Assembly: GCA_963170125.1 (NCBI GenBank)
Contig: CAUJFI010000169.1
Location: 1-33,459, forward strand
Reading direction: 5' to 3'
From: Deinococcota bacterium
Lineage (GTDB): Bacteria > Deinococcota > Deinococci > Deinococcales > Trueperaceae
DNA length: 33,459 nucleotides
Shown here piece after piece: positions 15,239 to 22,581 of the stretch (positions within the stretch are counted from its first letter, which is position 1; every line of letters begins with the position of its first letter). The position numbers were made by a program, and so were the translations under genes. The notes beneath the pieces are model-generated. The model saw nothing but the letters and a program-made list of their open reading frames with translations. It ran no database searches and was not told where the DNA came from.

Positions 15239-15997
15239 TCAGCCGAAGAGCCCGGGCTGCTTGGCCGCCTCGTCGCCCAGACCGGGCAGCGCCGTCACCT
15301 CGCGGTACTCGAGCCCCAAGGCCCCGAGGCGGTTCAGCGCCGGCGCCGTCACGGCCGGCGCGGCCAGCACGCCGCGCACCTCGCCGGGGTATCGCGCCCT
15401 CACGCTCTGCACGTAACGGTCGAGCTGGTGGACGGCCTCGTGGTTCGCCTTGCCACGCTTGAGCTCGACGACGACGAGGCGCCCATGGCTGTCCCGCGCG
15501 AAGAGGTCTATGCCGCCCACGTCGGTCGGCAGCTCCAGGTCGATGACGGTGAGCCCCGGTTCGATGACGTCCGGGTCGCGGGCGAGCGCGCGCTGCATCT
15601 CGGCCTCGCTACCCATGAGGACGAAGTTGCCGTTCTCCTCCAGCCTGAGGGCGACGGCCAGGGCGGGCGTCTCGAACGACACCCGCACGAGCTCGGCGGG
15701 GTTGTAGCGCTCGGCGACCAGCACGGCGCGCCCGTCCTCGACGGCCACGCGCACCTCGTCCGTCTGCGGTTGCCAGTTGACGGGCTTGACGCCGCGCGGA
15801 CCCTGCACCTGGACGCTGCCGTCGGCCTTGACGATCACGACGTAGTCGCCAGCCTCCGCCACGCTGGCTGCGCGACCGGCGTACAGGACCTCGCACGCGC
15901 CGGCCACCTGCACCAGCTCGTCCCCCGCCCGCAGGTGTTCGTCGAGGAAGCTGGCGAGGTCGTCCGGGGTGGGGTTCTCGAGCAGCTCCCTGACCAC
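15239..15997 (-). CDS. nucS: Endonuclease NucS (EndoMS), mismatch-specific
   Basis: 252 residues from GTG 15997. An N-terminal beta-rich DNA-binding/dimerisation part (about 25-115, with GDYVVIVKADGSVQVQGPRG and VNWQP) precedes a RecB-like PD-(D/E)XK nuclease domain with GGIDLFARD, then LVVVELKRGKA, and QLDRYVQ downstream. NucS makes staggered double-strand cuts at mismatches and replaces MutSL in many archaea and actinobacteria; it is also known in Deinococcus. The final residues KQPGLFG contain a Q-x-x-L-F element like a sliding-clamp binding motif, as expected for a NucS stimulated by the beta clamp. TACACT ends seven bases before the GTG. The divergent neighbour is endonuclease IV. Confidence 0.93.
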   Translation of the reverse strand: MVRELLENPTPDDLASFLDEHLRAGDELVQVAGACEVLYAGRAASVAEAGDYVVIVKADGSVQVQGPRGVKPVNWQPQTDEVRVAVEDGRAVLVAERYNPAELVRVSFETPALAVALRLEENGNFVLMGSEAEMQRALARDPDVIEPGLTVIDLELPTDVGGIDLFARDSHGRLVVVELKRGKANHEAVHQLDRYVQSVRARYPGEVRGVLAAPAVTAPALNRLGALGLEYREVTALPGLGDEAAKQPGLFG

Positions 15998-16078
15998 GGA
16001 CGCGAGTGTAACAGCCGTGCGCGACGCAGACGGGGCCGAGCGGCGCCGCCGACCGAGGCGGGTTGTAAACTCACCCTC
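15998..16078. promoter_or_regulatory. Divergent nucS-nfo promoter region
   Basis: 81 bases separate two DNA-repair genes. For nucS (minus) the box TACACT occupies 16010-16005, seven bases from GTG 15997. For nfo (plus) TAAACT occupies 16066-16071, seven bases from ATG 16079. Neither start has a Shine-Dalgarno. There is no clear -35 or shared operator in the GC-rich middle. Confidence 0.55.
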
Positions 16079-16927
16079 ATGGCAGCACTAGGCGCGCACG
16101 TCTCCACCGCCGGCGGCATGGCCAAGGCGTTCGACCGGGGCGCCGACATCGGGTGTGACGCGATCCAGGTCTTCGTCAAGAGCCCCAACCAGTGGCGGGC
16201 CCGTCCGCTCGACCCGCAGGAAGTGGAAAGCTTTCGGGCCAGGAGCGTCGAAGCGGGCTGGCCGTTGGTCGCCCACGCCGCGTACCTGATCAACCTCGCC
16301 TCTGCGGACGAGGAGATCGCCGCCAAGTCGCGCGCCGGGCTCAAGGACGAGTTCACTCGCTGCGGCCTCCTCGGCATCGGCGGCCTCGTCTTCCACCCCG
16401 GCGCGCACCTCGGCGCCGGCATCGAGGCCGGCATCGAAGCGATCGCCCGCAACATTGACGCGGTCCTGGCCGAGAGCGAGGGGGTGGACACCTTCCTGCT
16501 CCTAGAGAACACCGCCGGGCAAGGGAGCACGGTCGGAGCGCGGTTCGAGGAGCTCGCCGGCATCATCGCCCTCCTCGACCAACCCGGCAGGGTGGGCGTG
16601 TGTCTCGACACCTGCCACGCCTTCTCCGCCGGCTACGACGTCTCCACGGAGGCGGGCCACGAGGCGCTGCTCGCCGAGTTCGACCGCCACCTGGGCCTCG
16701 CGCGCCTCAGATGCGTCCACCTGAACGACTCGAAGCATCCCTTGGGCTCGCGCAAGGACCGGCACGAGAACATCGGCGTCGGGTTGATCGGCGAGGACGC
16801 GTTCGCCCGCATCATCAACGACCCCCGGCTCGCGCACGCGCCGCAGGTCCTCGAGACCCCGCTCGGGGACGACGACGACGGCCATAGGCGCGACCTGGCG
16901 CTGCTACGCACGCTCATCACGAGGTGA
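16079..16927 (+). CDS. nfo: Endonuclease IV (AP endonuclease)
   Basis: 282 residues, a complete Nfo-type TIM barrel with three-zinc ligands: GAHVSTAGGM at the N-terminus, LVAHAAYLINLAS, VFHPGAHLG, LLLENTAGQG, GVCLDTCHAFSAGYD, VHLNDSKHPLGSRKDRHENIG and a C-terminal VLETP. It cleaves the backbone 5' of abasic sites and removes 3' blocking groups in base-excision repair. The open frame runs back to 15203, but that part is antisense to nucS. ATG 16079 matches the family start and has TAAACT seven bases upstream. GTGA links it closely to the DinB-like gene, so the two are probably co-transcribed. Confidence 0.96.
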   Translation: MAALGAHVSTAGGMAKAFDRGADIGCDAIQVFVKSPNQWRARPLDPQEVESFRARSVEAGWPLVAHAAYLINLASADEEIAAKSRAGLKDEFTRCGLLGIGGLVFHPGAHLGAGIEAGIEAIARNIDAVLAESEGVDTFLLLENTAGQGSTVGARFEELAGIIALLDQPGRVGVCLDTCHAFSAGYDVSTEAGHEALLAEFDRHLGLARLRCVHLNDSKHPLGSRKDRHENIGVGLIGEDAFARIINDPRLAHAPQVLETPLGDDDDGHRRDLALLRTLITR

Positions 16928-16932
16928 TCCCG

Positions 16933-17439
16933 ATGTCAGATACGAGTGCCACCCTCCTCGACCCGGCCGCCGTCGACGCCCTCAAGGCGACGCTCGGCGG
17001 CATGCTCACCCGCAACCACCGCATAGTCCTGCAGCTGACCGCCGGCCTCTCGGAGGAAGCCGCCCGCGAACCCCTGGTGGCGGATGGGAGCAGCGCGAGG
17101 TGGCTGGTCGGTCACCTGGTCGGCAACCGCGACTCCATGCTCGAGACCCTGGGCGGCGAGCGCGTGCAGGACGCCGCCTTCGACGAGGCGTTCGGCTACG
17201 GCAGCAAGCCGGAGGGTGAGCCGGAGGCCACGCTCGCCGAGCTGATCGCGGCGTACACAGCGGCGGAAGCGCCCCTGGCTGCCGCCCTGGCCGCCTCGAG
17301 CGCCGAGGACCTAGCGCGGCCCGTCGGCAAGGCGACCGTGCGCCAGCGCTTCGAGTTCCTCCTGTGGCACGAGACCTATCACCTCGGCCAACTCATGCTT
17401 TACCGGCGCGCGGCGGGCTTGGACAACCCGATCGGCTGA
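16933..17439 (+). CDS. DinB-like four-helix protein
   Basis: 168 residues from ATG 16933, with GAGGTG six bases upstream; GTG 16924 is a possible longer start. The pattern is DinB/YfiT-like: RNHRIVLQLTAGLSEE, then WLVGHLVGNRDSML with a candidate metal His, and the C-terminal WHETYHLGQLMLYRR with the HxxxH pair. Members bind a divalent metal and many are thiol-dependent transferases. Despite the name, DinB-like proteins of this fold are unrelated to DNA polymerase IV. Deinococcus genomes have many such proteins, some damage-inducible, which fits its position 5 bases after nfo. Confidence 0.85.
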   Translation: MSDTSATLLDPAAVDALKATLGGMLTRNHRIVLQLTAGLSEEAAREPLVADGSSARWLVGHLVGNRDSMLETLGGERVQDAAFDEAFGYGSKPEGEPEATLAELIAAYTAAEAPLAAALAASSAEDLARPVGKATVRQRFEFLLWHETYHLGQLMLYRRAAGLDNPIG

Positions 17440-17548
17440 GACGGGCGCCGTACCCGGTGTGAGCGGGGCGCCGAGCCAGCGGTGAGGCGCGATGCCCACG
17501 CCGCGCGCCGCGCCGACCGGGCCCGCGGCGCCCCCAGCCGGCCGCGAC

Positions 17549-18769
17549 CTAGCGCGCCAGCCGCCACGTCCCGCCGCGGATCTCGGCCAGCACGTAGGCG
17601 CGAGCGTCGAGCCCCTGATGGTCGGTGCCGGTGAAGTCGAACACGCCGCCGATCCCGGCGAACGGGCCCATGGCCTCGAGGGCGTCGCGCAGTGCGCCGC
17701 GCGTACCGACGCGGTGGTTCAAGTCGAGGCGGCCCGTATCCTGCACGTAACGGGCGGCCGAGACGATGGCCTGGACGGCATCGTAGGCGTGGCCGGCGAA
17801 GGTGGAGGGAGTCGTGCCCGGATACGCGGTCTCGTAGTCCGCAAGGAACGCCGCCGTGACGTCGCGGGTCGGGGCCGTGGCGGCCAGGTCGTCGAGGACG
17901 AGCAGCGGGCCGACCGCCAACCGCACGCCCTCGGCCGCGGCGCCGGCCAGGTCGATGAAGCGGTCGTTGCCAACGCCGTGGCTGACGTAGATATCGCCGC
18001 CGTAGCCGCGGTCCCTGAGTTCGCGCACCATACGCGCCGAGTCGTCGACGATGCCCCAGACGAGCACGGCCTGCGGGCGCGACAGGAGCGCGGCGAGCGC
18101 GGGCGCCGTGTACGACGCGGCGTCGGCTTCGTAGCGCACGGCCCCGTCCAGGTGGATGGTGGTGCTCATGAGCTGGAGCTGAAGCTCGACCAAGCCGCTC
18201 TCGCCGAACGCATCGGCGAGGCCGAGGAAGACGACGTCGGTGATGCCGCGCGCCTGCATGTCCGCGACCACCCCCGAGAGGATGAGGCGATCAGTCGGAA
18301 CGGTGGTGAAGACCCAACGCCTCGACTCGGCCGGCTCCGCGATCGGGGCGGCGGCCGCGAGGCTGATCAGCGGCACGCCCGCCGACTGGGTGAGCGCGAC
18401 GACGGCGAGGGCCCCGACGGAGCGCGTGCAGCAGATGATGGCGTCGACTCGCCCCTCGCCCAACAGGTCCTTGACGAGCGCGATCGTCTGATCGAGCGAG
18501 GAGCCGTCGTCGAGGACGGTGATGTCCAGCTTGACGCCCCCGCCGATGCCGTCGGCGTACCGGCGCTGCAGGAGCTCGAGGGTGGCGGCTTCACCCTCGC
18601 CGAGGGCGGCCGAACCGCCGGTGCGCGAGACCACGGCGCCGACGCGCAGGACCTGGTCTTGAGCGAGGGCGAGGCCCGGCAGAGGGGCGGCTGGGGTGAG
18701 CGCGGCGAGGACCGCGATGGCAACGGCGGCTGTCGCGATGTGGGCGGCGCGTCTGACTATGTCAAACAT
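17549..18769 (-). CDS. ABC transporter substrate-binding protein, branched-chain amino acid type
   Basis: 406 residues, an Sec signal peptide (hydrophobic 8-35, likely cut after LALA) and a type I periplasmic binding fold (LivK/Peripla_BP_6). The mature start is QVLRVGAVVSRTGGSAALGEGEA, followed by a Rossmann-like lobe (VDAIICCTRSVGALAVVALTQSAGVPLISLAAAAP). The C-terminal lobe contains YPGTTPSTFAGHAYDAVQAI, the common family motif. Ligands in this family are amino acids, amides and aromatic acids. No permease or ATPase genes are adjacent, so it either uses a remote transporter or acts as a sensor. GGGAGGGG is suitably spaced before ATG 18769. The upstream gene on this strand, 172 bases away, is the HpaB-type monooxygenase, consistent with uptake of a related substrate. 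Confidence 0.87.
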   Translation of the reverse strand: MFDIVRRAAHIATAAVAIAVLAALTPAAPLPGLALAQDQVLRVGAVVSRTGGSAALGEGEAATLELLQRRYADGIGGGVKLDITVLDDGSSLDQTIALVKDLLGEGRVDAIICCTRSVGALAVVALTQSAGVPLISLAAAAPIAEPAESRRWVFTTVPTDRLILSGVVADMQARGITDVVFLGLADAFGESGLVELQLQLMSTTIHLDGAVRYEADAASYTAPALAALLSRPQAVLVWGIVDDSARMVRELRDRGYGGDIYVSHGVGNDRFIDLAGAAAEGVRLAVGPLLVLDDLAATAPTRDVTAAFLADYETAYPGTTPSTFAGHAYDAVQAIVSAARYVQDTGRLDLNHRVGTRGALRDALEAMGPFAGIGGVFDFTGTDHQGLDARAYVLAEIRGGTWRLAR

Positions 18770-18789
18770 GGTCCCCTCCCGAGGACGGC

Positions 18790-18808
18790 GGCGGGCTCAG
18801 CGCCCGCC
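18790..18808. other. Hairpin between hpaB-like gene and the binding-protein gene
   Basis: GGCGGGC (18790-18796) and GCCCGCC (18802-18808) form a 7-bp stem with a 5-base loop, just upstream of the ribosome site of the gene starting at 18769. There is no T run. It could separate the two genes by partial termination, protect the mRNA end, or be GC noise. Confidence 0.4.
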
Positions 18809-18941
18809 TCTTGCGAGACGATTGGCGACTGCCTTAGTTCCTACCACGATGTTGCCATGGCGCGAACGCCCTCGGGTAACCAGCATGGGCGGCCCTGGGC
18901 ACAACGCCGCGCGCCAGGTGCGGCGGGGACGCCTTCCTCGC

Positions 18942-20396
18942 TCAACCGCGACCGCGGCGCCGCAGGAAGTCGTCTATCAGCGCCCGCGCGCCGGAGGCGT
19001 CGTACTCGCGGCGCAAGGCCGCCTGGTTCCTGACCGGGTCGCCGAAGAAGTACTTCTCGTAGAGGTTCTGGCGCCCGCCGAACGCCGAGATGCTCATGTC
19101 CCACGCCAACCGGAAGAGCCTGAGCCGGTCCTCGGCCGCGAGGTTGCTCGCCTGCAGGTAGCGGTCGATGGCGTCGGCCATCGGGCCCTGGCGCTCGCGC
19201 TCGCTCGGCAGCATGATCAGGCCGCTGGCGCCGAGTAGCTGCAAGACCTCCACGAGTCGCGGGTAGACCTGCGGGAAGTACGCCCTGGCGGTGGCCAGCG
19301 CCGCCTTGTCCGGCGTCATCGTGCCGTACTCGTCCGGGGCGGCGAGCTCCTCGGCCTGCGTCTTGAGCGCTTTGAGGACCTCGAGGACCGTCACGAGTTC
19401 TGCCAACTTGAGCTGCACGTGCTCGAAGCGTCCGCTGCCGATGGCCGCCACGATGAGCTCCGCCACGCCGAGGAACGCCTCCGCCTTGACGATCTTGACG
19501 TTCAGGACCTGGTGGCCCATCTGGTAGACGGCGTTGGTCGCTCCGTACATGCCGGCGGCCAGGTCGGCGTCGCCAAGGAGGAAGACTCGCTCCCACGGCA
19601 CGAGGACGTCGTCGAACGTCACAAGGGCGTCGAGCTCGTCGAAGCGGGCGCCGAGCGGGTGGTCGGTGAGGTTGCGCCGCTCCTCGAGGGGTTCGCGCGC
19701 GATGAACGTGAGGCCCGGCGTGGAGCACGGCACGGCGAACGCGAGGGCGTAGCGCTCCGGCTCGACGGCGGTGCTGCCGGCCGGCGGCGGCATGATCAGG
19801 AGTTCGTCGGCCATCGGGAGCGTGGCGAGCATGCGCGCGCCGCGCACGACCACGCCGGCGCTAGTCTCGCGCACGACGCCGAGGGCGATGTACGGGTCGT
19901 GCAACCGGTCGCTCGGCGCGGCGCGGTTGACCTGCGGGTCGGTGAGGGCGTGGGTGAGGCAGAGGTCGTGCTCGCGCACGTGCTCGAAGTAGCGCCGCAA
20001 GTTCTCCCCGAACCGCTCGCCGCCGCGCGCGAAGTACGGCGCCGCGCGGGCGCACGCCATCAAGTTCACGTTGAGGTAGTCGGGGCTGCGCCCGAGGAAA
20101 CCGAGTGAGTAACGGGCCCACGCGCGGTGCATCTGGGCGCGTGCGCGCAGGTCGTCCTTGGTGAGCGGCTCGATGAAGCTCAGGCCCACCTGCGCGCCGC
20201 TCGCCGGGCTGGCGAACGTCATCGCACAGCCAAGGTCGCCGCCCTGCTGCAGGTCGTACAGGTCGGCGATGGCACGCGCCGCGGCGGCGGTGGCCCGATG
20301 CGCCGTCGGGTCGAGGACGCGCTCGCCGTCGACGTAGAGGTTGGGCGGGTCGCGCCTTAGGCCGTCGAGGAACTGTTGTCCGTCGCGCGCCGGCAC
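18942..20396 (-). CDS. HpaB-family FADH2-dependent monooxygenase
   Basis: 484 residues from GTG 20396, 13 bases after the M20 gene stop. The family (4-hydroxyphenylacetate 3-monooxygenase oxygenase component; acyl-CoA-dehydrogenase fold) is clear from FLDGLRRDPPNLYVDGERV, then MHRAWARYSLGFLGRSPDYLN (Arg and Tyr of the substrate/flavin site), HALTDPQVNR, DPYIALGVVRETSAGVVVRGARMLAT and a C-terminal SISAFGGRQNLYEKYFFGDP. It uses reduced flavin delivered by a partner reductase to hydroxylate a phenolic substrate ortho. The flavin reductase at 21856 on the same strand is the obvious partner. The open frame extends to 20666, but that part is antisense-type sequence overlapping the M20 gene. The substrate is unknown. 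Confidence 0.9.
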   Translation of the reverse strand: MPARDGQQFLDGLRRDPPNLYVDGERVLDPTAHRATAAAARAIADLYDLQQGGDLGCAMTFASPASGAQVGLSFIEPLTKDDLRARAQMHRAWARYSLGFLGRSPDYLNVNLMACARAAPYFARGGERFGENLRRYFEHVREHDLCLTHALTDPQVNRAAPSDRLHDPYIALGVVRETSAGVVVRGARMLATLPMADELLIMPPPAGSTAVEPERYALAFAVPCSTPGLTFIAREPLEERRNLTDHPLGARFDELDALVTFDDVLVPWERVFLLGDADLAAGMYGATNAVYQMGHQVLNVKIVKAEAFLGVAELIVAAIGSGRFEHVQLKLAELVTVLEVLKALKTQAEELAAPDEYGTMTPDKAALATARAYFPQVYPRLVEVLQLLGASGLIMLPSERERQGPMADAIDRYLQASNLAAEDRLRLFRLAWDMSISAFGGRQNLYEKYFFGDPVRNQAALRREYDASGARALIDDFLRRRGRG

Positions 20397-20409
20397 CGTT
20401 CTTCGGCCC

Positions 20410-21831
20410 TCAGGCGAGGGGCGCCCGCACCGCGTCCTTGCCGGCCGCTCTGATGGCGTAGAGGAGCCGCACGGTGGCCTCGGTGCCCTTCTCCATGGCC
20501 GAGAGGCGGAAGAACTCGTTGGGCGCGTGCAGGCCGTTGTCCGGCTCCCCGAACGCGAAGTAGAGGCACCACATGCCGAGTACGCTGCCGAACTGCTCGG
20601 CCACCGGGACCGTGCCGCCCGTGAAGGTGGGGAAGGGGCGCTTGCCGTACGCCGCCTCCATGGCATCGCTGGCCACGCTGAGGACGGGGTGGTCCAGGGG
20701 CATGAGGTACGCGCGGCCCTTACCGGCCAAGGGTTTGACGGTCACCTTCACGCCGGCGGGCGTGTGGCGCCGGATGTGCTCCGTCAGCGCGGCCACGACC
20801 TTGTCGGGGTCCTGCCCGACGACGAGGCGACAGGTGATCTTGGCGTGCGCCTCCTTGGGGAGCACGGTCTTGATGCCGCCACCCTGGTAGCCGCCCCACA
20901 TGCCGTTGATCTCCAGGGTCGGCCTGGCCACGCGGCGCTCCGCCGGCGTGTAGGCGGGGTCGCCCCACCAGCCGTCCAGCCCGAGGTCGGCAGGGCCGCC
21001 CCCTTCCTCCGGCACGGACGCGATGGCGCCACGCAGCTCGGCGCTGAGCTCCGGGGCGCCGTCGAAGAACCCCGCCACCAGGACCCGCCCGTCCGCGTCT
21101 TGCATGCTCGCGAGGATGCGCGCGAGCGCCATGATCGGGTTGGCGACGGCGCCGCCATACATGCCGGAGTGCAGGTCGGCGTTGGCGCCCGTGACGCTGA
21201 CCTCGACGCCGGCCAGCCCGCGCGAGCCGACCGTGACCGAAGGGATGCCCACGCCGAAGATGCCTCCGTCGGCGCTGATGGCGAGGTCGGCGGCGAGCAG
21301 CTCGGCGTTATCGGCGAGGAACGGGGCGAGGTTCGGGCTGCCGATCTCCTCTTCCCCCTCGACGAGGAACGTGACGTTGACGGGCGGCACGCCGGAGGCG
21401 GCCGCGCTCGCCTCGACGGCATGGAGGGCGATCATGACGCCGCCCTTGTCGTCGCTCGCGCCGCGACCGTAGATGCGCCCGTCGCGGACCTCCGGCACGA
21501 ACGGCTGCGAGTTCCACAGCTCGAGCGGCTCGGGCGGCTGCACGTCGTAGTGGCCGTAGACGATGATGGTGGGCGCGCTCTCGTCGTGGTGCCAGCGGGC
21601 GACGACCACCGGATGGCCCTTCGTCGGCATGACGCGTACGTCCGGCACCCCGGCGCGCTCGAAGCGCGCGGCCAGCCACCTGGCGGCCTCGTCGATATCC
21701 TGCCTGTGCTCGGGCGCCGTGGACACACTCGGCACGCGCACGAACTCCATCAGCTCCTCGGCGTTCCTGGCTGCGTCCGCCTTGGCGGACTTGACGGCCT
21801 CTTCGACTGCCTGACTCACTGGCCACACCAC
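20410..21831 (-). CDS. M20-family metallopeptidase (dipeptidase-like)
   Basis: 473 residues, the M20 dipeptidase type. Zinc-site motifs are VYGHYDVQPP (first His/Asp), GRGASDDKGG (bridging Asp), EGEEEIGSPNL (catalytic and zinc Glu pair), ADGGIFG and a C-terminal HAPNEFF (zinc His). The dimerisation lid between about residues 210 and 390 has GANADLHSGMYGGAVANP. It is a cytoplasmic enzyme hydrolysing dipeptides or N-acyl/amide-linked small molecules. It lies between the flavin reductase and HpaB genes, with 24 and 13 bases between, so an amide or peptide-linked aromatic substrate is possible (inference). The start is uncertain: GTG at 21831, 21828 or 21819. Confidence 0.9.
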   Translation of the reverse strand: MVWPVSQAVEEAVKSAKADAARNAEELMEFVRVPSVSTAPEHRQDIDEAARWLAARFERAGVPDVRVMPTKGHPVVVARWHHDESAPTIIVYGHYDVQPPEPLELWNSQPFVPEVRDGRIYGRGASDDKGGVMIALHAVEASAAASGVPPVNVTFLVEGEEEIGSPNLAPFLADNAELLAADLAISADGGIFGVGIPSVTVGSRGLAGVEVSVTGANADLHSGMYGGAVANPIMALARILASMQDADGRVLVAGFFDGAPELSAELRGAIASVPEEGGGPADLGLDGWWGDPAYTPAERRVARPTLEINGMWGGYQGGGIKTVLPKEAHAKITCRLVVGQDPDKVVAALTEHIRRHTPAGVKVTVKPLAGKGRAYLMPLDHPVLSVASDAMEAAYGKRPFPTFTGGTVPVAEQFGSVLGMWCLYFAFGEPDNGLHAPNEFFRLSAMEKGTEATVRLLYAIRAAGKDAVRAPLA

Positions 21832-21855
21832 CCTTTCGCTCCCCCGGCTGAAGGT

Positions 21856-22491
21856 TCAGAGCAGCCGGCGGTAAGCGCTGCCGAAGTAGACGAGCGGCGC
21901 GCCGTCGGCGTAACGGAGGGCCTCGACCCTACCGACGAAGAGCGTGTGGTCGCCGACGTCGAAGCGCTGTTCGGCGCGCAAGACGAGCTGCGCGATAGCG
22001 CCCCGGATGACGGGGAAGCCGTCGTACTCCTCGTACGGTACACCGACAGGCTCGACCGGTCGGCCGGCGAAGTGGTCCGAGACCGTCGCCTGGTCCGCGG
22101 CGAGGACCGAGACGCCGAAACGTGACGCTCCGATCAGGGTCTTGTGCGCCCTGGCGCGCTTGTCGATGGACACTGCCACCAGCGGCGGGTCTAATGACAA
22201 GGACAGGAAGGCGTTGACCGTGATGCCGAAGGGCCGTTCCTCGCCGTCCGGAGTCGAGCCGAGCATCGTGACGACCGTGATGCCGGTCGTGAAGCGGCCG
22301 AGCGTGGCGCGGAACTCGCGGGCGCCCACGGCGGCACCGGAGAACTCGTTGCCGCTGAACTCATTGCCGGTGAGTTCGGGGGCCGTGAGTTCGTTGCCCG
22401 TGAGTTCGTTGTCCCTGAGTTCCGGGGCGGCGAGCCGGTAGCCGCCACCGTCGCTGGTCGGCCCTGCCGTTAGCGGTTCGGAAGCCTTCAC
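21856..22491 (-). CDS. Flavin reductase domain protein (HpaC-like) with N-terminal repeats
   Basis: 211 residues from GTG 22491. The flavin-reductase core (about 57-211) has REFRATLGRFTTGITVVTM, FGITVNAFLSLSLDPPLVAVS, SRFGVSVLAADQ, FAGRPVEPVGV and GDHTLFVGRVEAL, all standard for the HpaC/FMN-reductase family that reduces free FMN/FAD with NAD(P)H. The first ~55 residues are not part of this fold and include six near-identical pentapeptides (see repeat). Most family members are about 160-180 residues, so translation might start later, for example at the Val in AAVGAREF; the long form is kept because the frame is open and periodic. First gene of the block, divergent from the PucR-type regulator. 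Confidence 0.85.
   Translation of the reverse strand: MKASEPLTAGPTSDGGGYRLAAPELRDNELTGNELTAPELTGNEFSGNEFSGAAVGAREFRATLGRFTTGITVVTMLGSTPDGEERPFGITVNAFLSLSLDPPLVAVSIDKRARAHKTLIGASRFGVSVLAADQATVSDHFAGRPVEPVGVPYEEYDGFPVIRGAIAQLVLRAEQRFDVGDHTLFVGRVEALRYADGAPLVYFGSAYRRLL
22333..22422 (-). repeat. Six 15-bp tandem repeats coding E-[L/F]-x-x-[N/P/A]
   Basis: Read on the minus strand the units are ELRDN, ELTGN, ELTAP, ELTGN, EFSGN and EFSGA, each 15 bases long. They encode residues 24-53 of the flavin reductase. The number of units is a likely site of slippage; a change of unit number keeps the frame. Confidence 0.85.
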
Positions 22492-22581
22492 TGAACGATC
22501 AGGCTATCCCTTGTGCGGCAACGATCCAATTGTAGCTAGACACAATCACAAGGTGGAAACTGTTGAGTTATACAATTCGGC
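22492..22581. promoter_or_regulatory. Divergent control region, flavin reductase / PucR-type regulator
   Basis: 90 AT-rich bases. For the regulator, TACAAT (22571-22576) ends five bases before ATG 22582. Near the middle ATTGT and ACAAT (about 22530-22547) form an inverted repeat with an 8-base spacer, a candidate regulator site. For the minus-strand gene TACAAT is also readable from this inverted repeat. Regulation of both genes by the PucR-type protein is inferred from the divergent layout. Confidence 0.45.

Noticed and set aside
15203..16078. Plus-strand extension of nfo to 574 residues
   Set aside because: This part is antisense to nucS and has no resemblance to endonuclease IV; ATG 16079 matches the family start.
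17440..17548. Terminator in the convergent gap between the DinB-like and binding-protein genes
   Set aside because: GGCGCC palindromes are present, but no convincing stem plus T run distinguishes them from GC-rich background.
17492..19033. Plus-strand 513-residue frame opposite the binding-protein gene, and similar frames at 19419-20108 and 20341-22125
   Set aside because: Composition is shadow-like and all known motifs are on the minus strand.
20397..20666. Upstream extension of the HpaB gene to 20666
   Set aside because: It overlaps the M20 gene on the same strand in another frame and is Ser/Arg/Pro-rich; GTG 20396 fits the family N-terminus.
22333..22422. CRISPR-like array from regular spacing of repeats
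   Set aside because: Units are 15 bp, contiguous without spacers and in coding frame; they are a minisatellite.
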